DNA of 64,000 bases from CAWDVR01 sp044869805 (GCA_044869805.1 JBIOXV010000055.1:108484-172483), one strand, 5' to 3'; numbered from the stretch's first letter, positions 40,901 to 49,451 are shown. Notes: generated by a model from the letters alone, not told the origin. A program made the numbers and translations.

Positions 40901-41524
40901 GCAGCCGACGCAGGCCGCGTTGTTGGGCCGGCAAGGGTTGGTGGAGCCCGGCGCGGGATTGCAGTCCTCGGCCGAGTTGTCGGCCGCGAAGCCTTGCGCG
41001 CCGCAGCCGGTGCCGCCGGCCGCGAGGTCGCAGTCGAAGCCGTAGGGCAGAAGCATGCCGGGGCACCACTGCACCGACTCGATCTTGCACCCCTGCGGGC
41101 TCCCCGCCGTGGGGTTGCAGAAGTTGCCGCTCTCGCGCCAGATGTTGTAGTCGTGCTCGATCTGGCGGTGGAAGGCGTACCAGCGGTTGCCGCGCATCGG
41201 CGGGTTGTCGCCGTCGCCGTCACCGATGGCGCCGAAGCAATTGTGCCAGGCCGAGTGCATCTGGAGAACGCTCTGCGCCGGGCCCGGGATCGTGGTGCAG
41301 CAGTCGCTCAGGACGGCGTCGTCGTGGCAGTCGCCGTCCCAGGAGCAGCCGGTCGCGAGGTCCCCCTGCTCCACGCACTCGATGGGTGCCGTGGCCGGGG
41401 TGTTGACGTAGCTGAAGCAGGTCTGGGCACGGGCGGGGCTGGAGAGGCAGGACGCTAGAAGCAAACCGGCGGCGAGAGCCGGAGCGGGCTTCGAGCCGGG
41501 CGAGGCCGGGCGGCGCTGGACCAT
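37937..41524 (-). CDS. Tyrosinase-like/von Willebrand A fusion, secreted
   Basis: A 1195-residue exported protein. The ATG has AGGAGGG six bases upstream. Signal peptide residues 1-34. The N-terminal part resembles a type-3 copper site: H90 and H94 (MHSAWHNCFGAIG), AFHRQIEHDYNIW (H119, H124), and FHGNMHGAVG (H264, H268) with DPMFWRLHKAID (H296) and DDVVREWQ, matching the CuA and CuB motifs of tyrosinases. It is unusually rich in cysteines (about 25 up to residue 290). A VWA domain follows directly (VMVVIDRSGSMN, a full DxSxS metal-ion-dependent site at 319-323, to about residue 500), then a long beta-rich region to the end. Could be a copper oxidase tethered to an adhesion module. Confidence 0.82.
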   Translation of the reverse strand: MVQRRPASPGSKPAPALAAGLLLASCLSSPARAQTCFSYVNTPATAPIECVEQGDLATGCSWDGDCHDDAVLSDCCTTIPGPAQSVLQMHSAWHNCFGAIGDGDGDNPPMRGNRWYAFHRQIEHDYNIWRESGNFCNPTAGSPQGCKIESVQWCPGMLLPYGFDCDLAAGGTGCGAQGFAADNSAEDCNPAPGSTNPCRPNNAACVGCQAFPQCLFVGGAGPGSCPLAPSASCSGTGVSFPANDELEDFETVEEVTTLLDSSFHGNMHGAVGSSGPCLDINSSGCSVRDPMFWRLHKAIDDVVREWQRINATDVMVVIDRSGSMNALDSTGETKLAAALEAADLFGAMMEDDRADGQVNRIGVISYASNASDAARNLAPIAAGPGLRDPGEPFPSVLDAIEAASGGGCTGIGGGVQAAVDQICPGGDCGAIPDPPPAGTNRRKSILLLTDGIENVPPCLQSAGPAGGTCGGQCFGAQLEYANLYDTQVCAVGFGDAGSLNGDLLTLFAERQGGIYMQNPAIDPDGEWIDLKDFFAKCFGQLTDEFLGLDPKGVLPAGQPASEAIEYTSCGDGKLTFVGGWKTAVDTGDLRLLVHAPNGDLVRPGAGVETSTEPTWDFARLRLPYGTASAGLWQAHLVRPHSAFVNGFASDAFADPPAGVALVRREIQRLCPEGCKRVLYFEDKTLGTSVYDKAIQIEVASGLLGAVTRTRRADELARLLRREWDLLVYAHQAGEAPEPYDGQLAERLCGGQRAILTDTRGQAAAAIFKCAGAALDGSRNHKQLAVDAELLASQLDLRNPGHAAWSYGLVPAGGVAQARLDGRSRGIVARAERGVEQRWFVDVLVRGLNILEAHKPVSFFKTGGDLLPSVRISPFSLSAGGFDRVEARVEIERPLLGLGTLLARTGLAKETRIGDERIEPRAATLLALEKERRGPIIPTTTETYPLFDDGTHGDLVARNYYFSAQLPGAATADGMYRYRYVLDLEKNGCTTRRELVQSVFVEVGVDPTASGVQVTPRQPGGTGPGFDVTLTPRDRLGNLWGPGRAGAVQCREADGCRCAAEQVIDRGDGSYLIPVTAGPSSRQCRIDAFGTVFELAWNRRPASCAALLKSLDNPRIDGSLRNKLRLRVEAACAQWSAAQGDWSVATTQTGSTLAEVLHEIESHAGVELPAADVADLKRRFQELAREGGLELQPPHH

Positions 41525-41616
41525 GACGAACCCTCCTAATACGAGGGTTGGGCGCTCGGCCAGCCGCGCTCGTTACCACCGAGCACCAGCCGGGTCGTTG
41601 CTCGAGGGGCCTTAGG

Positions 41617-41759
41617 GCGCCTAACGAAACCTGCTGCGCGGTCGATCCGCTGTGTCGCGGGTCCTCCCGGGAATCCTCACCTACTGGCGTGTAGGCTCCG
41701 GTTCCCGGGCCCTCCCGCTCCTTGCATCTCGACCTGCTCGCGACGGTTTCGTTAGGCGC
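41617..41759. repeat. Palindromic element B, attC-like core motifs
   Basis: A 143-bp palindrome with 15 perfectly inverted outer bases (GCGCCTAACGAAACC / GGTTTCGTTAGGCGC) and a CCTAC-TGGCGT-GTAGG tip. GCCTAAC (41619-41625) and GTTAGGC (41751-41757) match the RYYYAAC and GTTRRRY boxes of integron attC sites, 139 bp apart, inside the known size range. It starts three bases after the TAA of the minus-strand lipoprotein gene. The arms pair more symmetrically than real attC sites, and no integrase is in the window. Confidence 0.75.
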
Positions 41760-41761
41760 TC

Positions 41762-43228
41762 TTACTTGGCCGGCGGAGGCTCTACTGCCGCCGCTTCGAA
41801 CACCACCGCCACCGTCCGCCCGCCCGGCACCACGAAGGCGCCGCTCCCCGAGACCGTGCCGCCGGAGACCTCGATGACGCCGCTGCGGAGGGTTTCGCCG
41901 CCGTCGAGGATGGGGGCATAGAAGCGCAGCACGGTGGCACGGCGGAAGGAGCGCACCAGCTCGCCGTCACGCTCCTCGAGCAGCTCCCAGCGGTGGAAGT
42001 CGCCGGGCTCGGCGCGGCCGAAGGTGCCGCCCGTGACCCGCAGCTCGACGTAGTTGCCGGCGAGGAGCATGACGTCGGAGCGCTCGTCGCTCGCGTTCTC
42101 GACCTCCACCGTATAGCGTCGGTTGCCGGCCGCCAGCAGGCGCAGGCGCGGCTCTGCTTCCGCGGGCTCGGGCGCCAGGGCGCGATCGAGGTTGGCGAGC
42201 GACAGCGACATCTCCTCCTCTGGCGCGGCCAGGCGGTAGTAGGCAGTCCCGAGCATGCGCTCGAGGTCAAGAGCGCCCAGGTGCCGCTGCAGCTCCTCGA
42301 GGTGGTGGCTGGCGAGGCCCATCACCCGCAAGCCCGCGCCGCGCTTGAGCTGCAGGGGGCCGATCGACGTGGCTTCCCGCGCCTTGAACTGGTAGAGCGA
42401 GCGGTCGATGCCTTCGAGGCTGAAGCCCATGGCCAGCTCGAGCGCCGGGTTTCGGACCAGCGCGGGGAGCGAGAAGCGCGTCGTCTCGGCGCCCCGGCCG
42501 CCGATCTCCACGGCACGCGCCAGGGTGACGACCCCCATCAGGTATTTCCCTCCCAGCTCCTCCATCCGGCGCAGGTTTGCCTCCACCCGGCGTAGGTCCC
42601 AGGCCGCCGCGTCCTCGGGTTCGCCCGGCCGCTGGCCGTAGAGGAAAGGCACGACGAAGTCGACCGAGCGGGCCAGCTCCGGCAGGCCGGGCTCGGCGAG
42701 CCAGGAGCGCTCGACCGTGGCCGACACGAAGGCCGGCGGATCGAGCTTGGCACGCAGGGCCTCGAGCGTCGCCCCGTAGCTCGCCAGCGAGCGCCGCGCG
42801 CCGACGTCGAAGTGGAAGCCCAGGGCCTCGAGGTTCGCCTGGCGTCCAGGGCCGGCCACCTTCTCCAGCTCGGCGGCGAGGCTCTCTGCGGCCTCCGCGG
42901 CATCGAGCTCGTCCTGCGGCCAGGTGCCGGTCACCACCAGCGTGACGCCGGTGCGCCGCGGCATGGTCAGCGTGGCCACCGGCTCGATGCGCGGCGTCGC
43001 GCCCTGCCAGGAGAGGCGCCCGGCCTCGACGAGCAGCTCGCCGACGCCCCGCTGCTCGAGGCCGGCGAGGTCGGCGAACTCGAGGGTGCCGCCGCGCGTC
43101 ACCCAGAGCACCGAGCGCGCCGGCTTCTCCTGCCGGCCGTGGCGGCCGGAGCAGGAGGACGCACACAGTGCGGCCACGGCGAGCGCCGTGGCCCAGGCCA
43201 GCCGGTAGCCGTTCCCGGAGTGACTCAT
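41762..43228 (-). CDS. Lipoprotein, DUF3142-like
   Basis: A 488-residue lipoprotein with lipobox ALCASSC (Cys near 26). The main region (about 40-300) reads like a TIM-barrel-type domain found in DUF3142 proteins: SVLWVTRGGTLEFADL, TLVVTGTWPQDEL, ANLEALGFHFDV and VDFVVPFLYGQRP occur in the expected order. Function unknown, perhaps glycan-related. The ATG overlaps the histidine kinase stop by four bases, and the stop is followed at once by a palindromic element. Confidence 0.75.
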   Translation of the reverse strand: MSHSGNGYRLAWATALAVAALCASSCSGRHGRQEKPARSVLWVTRGGTLEFADLAGLEQRGVGELLVEAGRLSWQGATPRIEPVATLTMPRRTGVTLVVTGTWPQDELDAAEAAESLAAELEKVAGPGRQANLEALGFHFDVGARRSLASYGATLEALRAKLDPPAFVSATVERSWLAEPGLPELARSVDFVVPFLYGQRPGEPEDAAAWDLRRVEANLRRMEELGGKYLMGVVTLARAVEIGGRGAETTRFSLPALVRNPALELAMGFSLEGIDRSLYQFKAREATSIGPLQLKRGAGLRVMGLASHHLEELQRHLGALDLERMLGTAYYRLAAPEEEMSLSLANLDRALAPEPAEAEPRLRLLAAGNRRYTVEVENASDERSDVMLLAGNYVELRVTGGTFGRAEPGDFHRWELLEERDGELVRSFRRATVLRFYAPILDGGETLRSGVIEVSGGTVSGSGAFVVPGGRTVAVVFEAAAVEPPPAK

Positions 43229-46200
43229 GCGAGCGGGATTCTAATCTCCACTTCGAGCCCGCCGTGCGGCCGGTTGCGGGCGGTGATCGAACCGCCGTGC
43301 TCCTCGACGATCCGGCGCGCGATCGGCAGCCCGAGGCCGGTGCCGGTGTCGTGGGTGGAGAAATAGGGGTCGAAGATGCGCGGCAGCAGCTCGGGCGGCA
43401 CCCCGGGCCCGTTGTCGGACACCGACAGGCGGGCCTCCCGCGCCTCCGCCACGGCGTCGAGGGCCAGCTCCACGCGGCCCGCGGGCGGCGGCTCGGGGGC
43501 ACCGCCGCCGGGGGCCGTCGCGACCTCGCGAGCCGCGACGGCGGCTCGCACCGCGTTCTCCAGCAGGTTGCGCACCGCGCGGGCGAGCAGGCGCTCGTCG
43601 AAGCGCACCACCACCGGCTCCGGCGGCAGCGAGCTCGCGACCTCCACCCCCGGCGGCGGCGCCGCCCGGTAGCCTTCGACCAACAAGGCCAGCGTCGGCC
43701 GCAGGTCGCCTTCCCGGACCTCGATGCGCGGGATGCGGCTATAGGTCGAGAACTCCGAGGCGATCTGCTGCAGCTCGTCCACCTGGTGCAGGATGTTCCG
43801 GGTGCAGCGCTCGAAGATCTCCTCGAAGTGCTCGCGGTCGCGGGCCCACACCTGGCGCATGTGCTCGGCCGACAGGCGCACGGGGGTGAGCGGGTTCTTG
43901 ATCTCGTGGGCGATGATGCGCGCCATCTCGGCCCAGGCGGCGAGGCGCTGGCCGCGGAACACCTCGGTCACGTCCTCGACCACCAGCAGCGCCACGGGCG
44001 CGCCCGGGCCCTCGCGCGCTCTGGCCAGGCTCTCGGCGGGCCGGTCCGGCCCTTCGACCGCCGGCAGGGGCACCCACACCAGCGTCCACTCGCGCTCGCC
44101 GCCGGCGAAGCCGCCGAAGCGCACCGTCTCGCGGCGCGGCTGGCCGTCACCCGCCTCCCGCAGCCCGGCGAGAAAAACCGCGAGCGGCCGCAGGCTCTCG
44201 CTCGCCGCCGCCACCGATTCCAGCTCGTCGCCGATCGCCACGCCCAGCAGCTCGGCCGCCACCCGGTTGTGCATCAGCACCCGGTGGCGCGCGTCGAGCG
44301 ACACCACGCCGGAAGTGATGCTCTCCACCATGCGCTCCACTACCGCCTTCTCGCGCAGCAGCTCCTCGCGCGAGCGCGCGATGCGCCGCGCCATCTCGTC
44401 CACCGCCTTGACCAGCGCCGCCAGCTCGAGGTCGCTCGGCTGGAGGTCGAGCGACGGCGCGCCGGCGGCGATCCGCTTGGTGCCCTCGACCAGCTCCTGC
44501 AAGGGCTTGGTGAAGTTGCGCGCCAGCACGCCGCCGACCGCGATCAGCAGCGCGAAGAGCGAGCTGGTGGCCACCACGGCGCGGCGGCGCAGGCCGGACA
44601 GCACGTCCGCCGCCTCCTCCTGCTGCGCCAGCAGCGGCACCGAGAGGAAGATCCTCGGCTCCTCGGCCTCGCTCCCCGTCTCGCCGGGCAGTGCCATCGG
44701 GCGGTAGAGCTCGAGGTAGGAGGTGCCCACCGCGCGGCTGGTGCGCTCGGCGATGCCGTAGCCCACCAGCGCGAGCTGGGCGTAGACCTCGCCCGGGATG
44801 CGGCGCGGCAGCAGGCCGGCGGTGAACAGCTCGCCGCTCGACGAGGCGAGGAAGCCGGAGCCGAAGTAGGCGTTGACGTCGTGGTCCACCAGCCGCGACA
44901 GCTCCTTGAGGTACTCGCTGGAGAGCGCGGTGTCGATGCCGAAGCCCGGCTCCTGGCCCGCGATCTTGGCCAGCGCGGCGCGCTGCGCGGCGACGATCGC
45001 CTGCTCGCCGCGCGCCTCCTGGTCGCGCGACAGAGAAGCCTCGACGGTGCGCAGCAGCACCAGGTCCAGGAACAGCAGCGGCACCAGCAGCAACGCGGTG
45101 AACACCAGCAGCAGGCGCCGCGAGTAGGAGCGCACGGTCCGCGCCACGAAGTCGCGGAAGGCCGGCCGCGGCAGGGCCAGCAGCAGGGCGATCAGGGTGG
45201 CGAGGGCCACGAACAGCAGGGCGGTGGCCGCCGCCGTACCCACCCGCTCCGGCGCTTCCAGGCCTTCGAGCCGCTTCAGGTAGAGGGTTTCGTAGCCGTC
45301 CGCCCCGCGCCGCGCGTAGGCCCAGGCCAGCCCTTCGGGGGTCTCCACGAGGCCGGAGAAGCGGTCGCCGGCAACCACCGCGGCCGGCGCCGGGGGCTCG
45401 TCCTGCCAGGGTGAGACCAGGGGCCGGCCCTCCCCTGGGTAGAGGGCGTAGAGCACCGGCTCCGGCAGGCCGAGCGGCGACTGGAGGTCGCCCGGCGCGC
45501 CGCGCAACAGGCCGACCACTACCTGTTCGGGGCTGCGCCGCTCGGCGAGGCCGAAGCCCGGCCGCGGCACCAGCCAGAAGCGGGCCTTGCCCCAGGGCTT
45601 CCCTCCCGCCTCGAGCTCCACCTCGCCGGCGACCAGCAGATCATCCCAGGCCGGCAGCCGGGGGTCGGGCGAGCGCTCGGGCTCCCAGCGCGCCTCGCCT
45701 GCCTCGGAGACCGGCAGGCCGAAGGAAAAGAGGGTGGGCTCGAGGAGCGAGCTCGGCGAGGGAGGGACCTCGGGCTCCGCCGCGACCAGCTTGACGGCGG
45801 AAAGCGCGTTGCTCCGCGCCAGCGGCGACTGCCGCCACACGGCGTAGGCGAGGTCGCGCCGATCCATGCCGGCGAGGGGCCTGGCGGTCAGCGACTCGAG
45901 GTCGAGCCGGTCGAGGAAGGTCGTCACGTCGCGCTGGTAGGCCGACATCTCCGCGGCCGTCGGCGGAGCCAGGTGCGGCAGCAGCACCTGCTCGACCTCG
46001 CGCCGCAGCAGCTCCCGGAACGCGACCTCCCAGCCCACCGCGCCGGCGATCGAGGCGAGGGCCACGAAGGCGGCGAAGGACCCCGCCTCGACGAGCAGCC
46101 GGCGATGGGCCAACCACAGCGCCAGGGCCGCCCCGGCCAGCGCCAGGAAGGCGAGAGCCAACAGCGGGCGGTCCGCGGCAAGGCCCGCCAACAACAGCAG

Positions 46201-47520
46201 GCTCGCCGCCCACCACGCATGGCGATGCCCGGGCTCGCCCGCCAGCGGCTCCGGCCGGCGGCCGGCCAGGGCGAGCAGGCCGAAGGCGGTCGCGGCAGCC
46301 GCCAGCCGCAGACAGAAGACCTGTGCTCCGGACCACAGGTCCGAGCCCAGGTCGAGCGGCCCCAGGGCCTGCTGGTAGAGCCAGGCGGAGAGCGCGGTGG
46401 CGAGCGCTGCGGCCGCCCCCGGCACCGCCGCGAGCCAGGGCCGGGCGGACTTCGCCTGCCAGCCGAGGCCGAGGCTGGCGAGGAGGACGCCGGCCCCGAG
46501 CGCCGCCACCGCCTCGGCCGGTGCGCCGGCGGCGCTGGCGGCGGCGGCGGCCCCGGCGAGGGCCAGGGTGGCGAGCGCCGCCGCGTGGGCGAGCCCGGCG
46601 CGGCCGGCCGCGAGGCCGCCGCTGAGCAGCAGGCCCACGCCGCGCAGCACCACCACCGCCAGCAGGGCCACGGCCAACGCCGCCCAGGCGGCCCGCTGCC
46701 ACAGCGGGTCTACCTCCGCCTGGCCGGGCGCGAGCAGCGGCCGCGGCGTGATCACCATCGCCGGCAGCAGCGCCGGCGCCAGCCGCAGGCCCTCGGCCTC
46801 GGCCGGGTCGCGGCCCTCCTCCACCACCGACCAGCGGAAGTCTTGCGGGTGCTCGCCGCCGGGCGGCTCGAACGGCAGGCGCTCCGTCGACAGACTCCGC
46901 CCTACGACCACCCGCCACGGACGGCGCGAGTCGTCGAGCGGCTCGACGACCATCAGGGTGACGGCCGTGAAACCGGCCCGGAAGCGCCGGCCGCGGGGCG
47001 GCAGCTCGGAGGGGGTGGGCTCATGTAGCAGACCGCTGCCCGACCAGGCGGTCGCCTCGCCGTCCGGGTCGACGAGCAGCACCGAGGCGCGGTCCGCGCC
47101 GCCGGGAGTGCCCAGCGAGGCGAGGCGTGCGAAGGCGTCGAGCCGTTCCTCGCGGGTCGCCGGCGGCTTGCCCACCGCGGCCCGGGCCTCCCGCGCCAGC
47201 TCGTCGAGCTCCTGCCACAGCCGGCCGTACTGGCGGGTGGCGGCGACGTCCCACTCCTCGAGGGTGCGCACGCCGGGCCGCGACCACAGCCACCCTGCCC
47301 ACAGCAGGCCGGCCGCCAGCGCCAAGGCCGGCGCCGCCACCGCGAGCTCGCGGCGCGACGGCCCGCGCAGCCACCAGCCGGCGGCGAGCAGGGCGAGCGC
47401 CAGGCCGGCCCACGGCGCGGGCAGCAAGGGGGTGGCCGCGGCGGCGGCGAGCAGCACGATCTCGCCGGCCGACGGCCTGACGATCAGGGTTTCCGTGAGC
47501 GAGGGTGGAGTGCGCGGCAC
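43225..47520 (-). CDS. Giant NtrY-like sensor histidine kinase
   Basis: A 1431-residue membrane sensor. About twelve to fourteen membrane helices occupy residues 1-500, interspersed with soluble regions; a second pair of helices flanks an extracellular domain at about 750-980, followed by HAMP, a PAS domain and the catalytic module: HisKA ARIIAHEIKNPLTPV (His about 1205), N-box NLLENAVRA (about 1318), G1 DNGPGVP and G2 GTGLGLPIARRI. This order matches NtrY-family kinases, but the first half is far longer than usual (about 750 residues). No response regulator is next to it. GTG at 47520 is the only start before the palindrome; there is no good ribosome-binding site. Confidence 0.88.
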   Translation of the reverse strand: MPRTPPSLTETLIVRPSAGEIVLLAAAAATPLLPAPWAGLALALLAAGWWLRGPSRRELAVAAPALALAAGLLWAGWLWSRPGVRTLEEWDVAATRQYGRLWQELDELAREARAAVGKPPATREERLDAFARLASLGTPGGADRASVLLVDPDGEATAWSGSGLLHEPTPSELPPRGRRFRAGFTAVTLMVVEPLDDSRRPWRVVVGRSLSTERLPFEPPGGEHPQDFRWSVVEEGRDPAEAEGLRLAPALLPAMVITPRPLLAPGQAEVDPLWQRAAWAALAVALLAVVVLRGVGLLLSGGLAAGRAGLAHAAALATLALAGAAAAASAAGAPAEAVAALGAGVLLASLGLGWQAKSARPWLAAVPGAAAALATALSAWLYQQALGPLDLGSDLWSGAQVFCLRLAAAATAFGLLALAGRRPEPLAGEPGHRHAWWAASLLLLAGLAADRPLLALAFLALAGAALALWLAHRRLLVEAGSFAAFVALASIAGAVGWEVAFRELLRREVEQVLLPHLAPPTAAEMSAYQRDVTTFLDRLDLESLTARPLAGMDRRDLAYAVWRQSPLARSNALSAVKLVAAEPEVPPSPSSLLEPTLFSFGLPVSEAGEARWEPERSPDPRLPAWDDLLVAGEVELEAGGKPWGKARFWLVPRPGFGLAERRSPEQVVVGLLRGAPGDLQSPLGLPEPVLYALYPGEGRPLVSPWQDEPPAPAAVVAGDRFSGLVETPEGLAWAYARRGADGYETLYLKRLEGLEAPERVGTAAATALLFVALATLIALLLALPRPAFRDFVARTVRSYSRRLLLVFTALLLVPLLFLDLVLLRTVEASLSRDQEARGEQAIVAAQRAALAKIAGQEPGFGIDTALSSEYLKELSRLVDHDVNAYFGSGFLASSSGELFTAGLLPRRIPGEVYAQLALVGYGIAERTSRAVGTSYLELYRPMALPGETGSEAEEPRIFLSVPLLAQQEEAADVLSGLRRRAVVATSSLFALLIAVGGVLARNFTKPLQELVEGTKRIAAGAPSLDLQPSDLELAALVKAVDEMARRIARSREELLREKAVVERMVESITSGVVSLDARHRVLMHNRVAAELLGVAIGDELESVAAASESLRPLAVFLAGLREAGDGQPRRETVRFGGFAGGEREWTLVWVPLPAVEGPDRPAESLARAREGPGAPVALLVVEDVTEVFRGQRLAAWAEMARIIAHEIKNPLTPVRLSAEHMRQVWARDREHFEEIFERCTRNILHQVDELQQIASEFSTYSRIPRIEVREGDLRPTLALLVEGYRAAPPPGVEVASSLPPEPVVVRFDERLLARAVRNLLENAVRAAVAAREVATAPGGGAPEPPPAGRVELALDAVAEAREARLSVSDNGPGVPPELLPRIFDPYFSTHDTGTGLGLPIARRIVEEHGGSITARNRPHGGLEVEIRIPLA

Positions 47521-47526
47521 GGGCTC

Positions 47527-47694
47527 TTAGTGGCCTGTATCGGCCAAATCGATAGCGCCTGGGCGGCCCTCGACGGCCCTGGCGGCGTTGCGCCTCCTCG
47601 ACATAGTCCCCGCTATGCCTGCGTCGGCGCGCCTTGCCAGGACCGCCGACTGGCTCGCCCATCCACTACCGATTCGACCGATACAGGCCACTAA
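47527..47694. mobile_element. Palindromic element C, MITE-like
   Basis: A 168-bp imperfect palindrome. The 17 outermost bases are perfectly inverted (TTAGTGGCCTGTATCGG at 47527-47543 and its complement at 47678-47694), and similarity between arms extends over about 80 bases to a TAGTCCCCGCTA centre. GGCTC occurs at 47522-47526 and 47696-47700, a 5-bp direct repeat flanking the element with a single extra A. The layout resembles a non-autonomous transposon (MITE). It fills the gap between hutU and the histidine kinase. Confidence 0.7.
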
Positions 47695-47726
47695 AGGCTC
47701 CTCGGCGGGAGCGGCACCACGGGCTG

Positions 47727-49397
47727 CTAGACCATCGGCAGGTCGACCCCGTGCCGGCGGCCGAACTCGATCGCCACGGGGTAGCCGGCGTCGGCGTGGC
47801 GCGCCACGCCCATGCCCGGGTCGCTGGTCAGCACCCGCACCAGGCGCTCGCCGGCTTCGGGCGTGCCGTCCGCCACCACCACCATGCCGGCGTGGATCGA
47901 GTAGCCGATGCCGACGCCGCCGCCGTGGTGCACCGAGACCCAGGTGGCGCCGTTCACGGCGTTGATCAGAGCGTTCAAGATCGGCCAGTCGGCGATCGCG
48001 TCCGAGCCGTCGCGCATGCCCTCGGTCTCGCGGTTCGGCGACGCCACCGAGCCGCAGTCCAGGTGGTCGCGGCCGATGACGATCGGCGCCTTGACGCGGC
48101 CGGAGGCCACCAGCTCGTTGAACACTTGCCCGGCCCGCGCCCGCTCACCGTAGCCCAGCCAGCAGATACGGGCCGGCAGGCCCTGGAAGGCGACGCGCTC
48201 GCGGGCGAGGCGGATCCAGCGCTCCAGGGCCCCGTCCTCGGGGAAGGTCGAGAGGATGGCCTCGTCGGTGGCCGCCAGATCGTCCGCGTCGCCGGAAAGC
48301 ACGGCCCAGCGGAACGGCCCCTTGCCTTCGCAGAACAGGGGACGGATGAAGAGCGGCACGAAGCCGCCGATCTCGAAGGCGTCCGTCACCCCCGCCGCCA
48401 GGGCCTGGCCGCGCAGGTTGTTGCCGTAGTCGAAGGTGACCGCGCCGCGCTCCTGGAGGGTGCGCATCCGCCGCACGTGCTCGGCCATCGAGGCCATGGC
48501 GCGCTCGACGTAGCCTCGAGGGTCGTCGCGCCGCAGCGCCAACGCCGCGGCGTAGGGCAGGCCGTGCGGCACGTAGCCGCCGAGCGCGTCGTGCGCCGAG
48601 GTCTGGTCGGTGAGCACGTCGGGCACCAGGCCGCGGGCCACCAGCTCGCCCAGGAGGTCCACGGCGTTGGCCTCGACGCCGATCGACAAGGCCTGTCGCG
48701 CGTCGCGCGCCGCGAGCGCCCGCTCGATGCCGTCGCCGAGGGAGGCAGCCTTGACGTCGAGGTAGCGGGTCTCCAGGCGCCGCTCGATGCGGCTCGGGTC
48801 CACCTCGGCCGCCAGGCAGACGCCGCCGTTCATGGTCACGGCGAGCGGCTGCGCGCCGCCCATGCCTCCCAGGCCGGCGGTCACTGTCAGCCGGCCGGCG
48901 AGCGAGCCGCCGAAGTGCTGGCGGGCGCACTCGGCCAGGGTCTCGTAGGTGCCCTGGAGGATGCCCTGGGTACCGATGTAGATCCAGGAGCCGGCGGTCA
49001 TCTGGCCGTACATGGTGAGCCCCAGCCCTTCGAGGCGCCGGAACTCGTCGGCGGTGGCCCAGTGCGGCACCAGCAGGGAGTTGGCGATCAGCACGCGGGG
49101 CGCGCCGGGATGGCTCTTGAACACCGCCACCGGCTTGCCGGATTGCACCAGCAGGGTCTCGTCGCCTTCGAGCCGGCGGAGGGCGGCGACGATCGCCTCG
49201 AAGCACTCCCAGTTGCGCGCCGCCTTGCCCGAGCCGCCGTAGACCACCAGCTCGGCAGGACGCTCGGCGACCTCGGGGTCGAGGTTGTTCATCAGCATGC
49301 GCAGCGCGGCCTCCTGCTGCCAGCCTTTGCAGGAGAGGGCGGTGCCGCGCGGGGCGCGGATGGTGCGCGGAGGGGAGAGGGTGTCGAGCGGAGGCAT
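47727..49397 (-). CDS. hutU: Urocanate hydratase
   Basis: A 556-residue urocanase, the expected size, converting urocanate to imidazolonepropionate in histidine breakdown. ATG at 49397 was preferred over one ten codons upstream. Family signatures: TVTAGLGGMGGAQPLAVTMN (NAD-binding region, residues about 170-190), the NALINAVNGATWVSVHHGGG (about 465-485, containing the catalytic region) and SDPGMGVARHADAGYP near the end. No other hut gene is present in the window; the neighbours are a palindromic element and a histidine kinase. Confidence 0.97.
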   Translation of the reverse strand: MPPLDTLSPPRTIRAPRGTALSCKGWQQEAALRMLMNNLDPEVAERPAELVVYGGSGKAARNWECFEAIVAALRRLEGDETLLVQSGKPVAVFKSHPGAPRVLIANSLLVPHWATADEFRRLEGLGLTMYGQMTAGSWIYIGTQGILQGTYETLAECARQHFGGSLAGRLTVTAGLGGMGGAQPLAVTMNGGVCLAAEVDPSRIERRLETRYLDVKAASLGDGIERALAARDARQALSIGVEANAVDLLGELVARGLVPDVLTDQTSAHDALGGYVPHGLPYAAALALRRDDPRGYVERAMASMAEHVRRMRTLQERGAVTFDYGNNLRGQALAAGVTDAFEIGGFVPLFIRPLFCEGKGPFRWAVLSGDADDLAATDEAILSTFPEDGALERWIRLARERVAFQGLPARICWLGYGERARAGQVFNELVASGRVKAPIVIGRDHLDCGSVASPNRETEGMRDGSDAIADWPILNALINAVNGATWVSVHHGGGVGIGYSIHAGMVVVADGTPEAGERLVRVLTSDPGMGVARHADAGYPVAIEFGRRHGVDLPMV

Positions 49398-49451
49398 GCG
49401 TAGCGAAGTGTAGCAGCGCGGGAGCATCGCGTCGCTCGTGCCTCCACCCGC

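Noticed and set aside
38672..41458. Long plus-strand frame opposite the tyrosinase-VWA gene
   Set aside because: Repetitive low-complexity translation, no start signal, and a much better minus-strand protein with domains.
37839..41759. Calling the block an integron cassette
   Set aside because: Element A lacks proper core boxes, arms are too symmetric, and no integrase is visible; kept only as a question.
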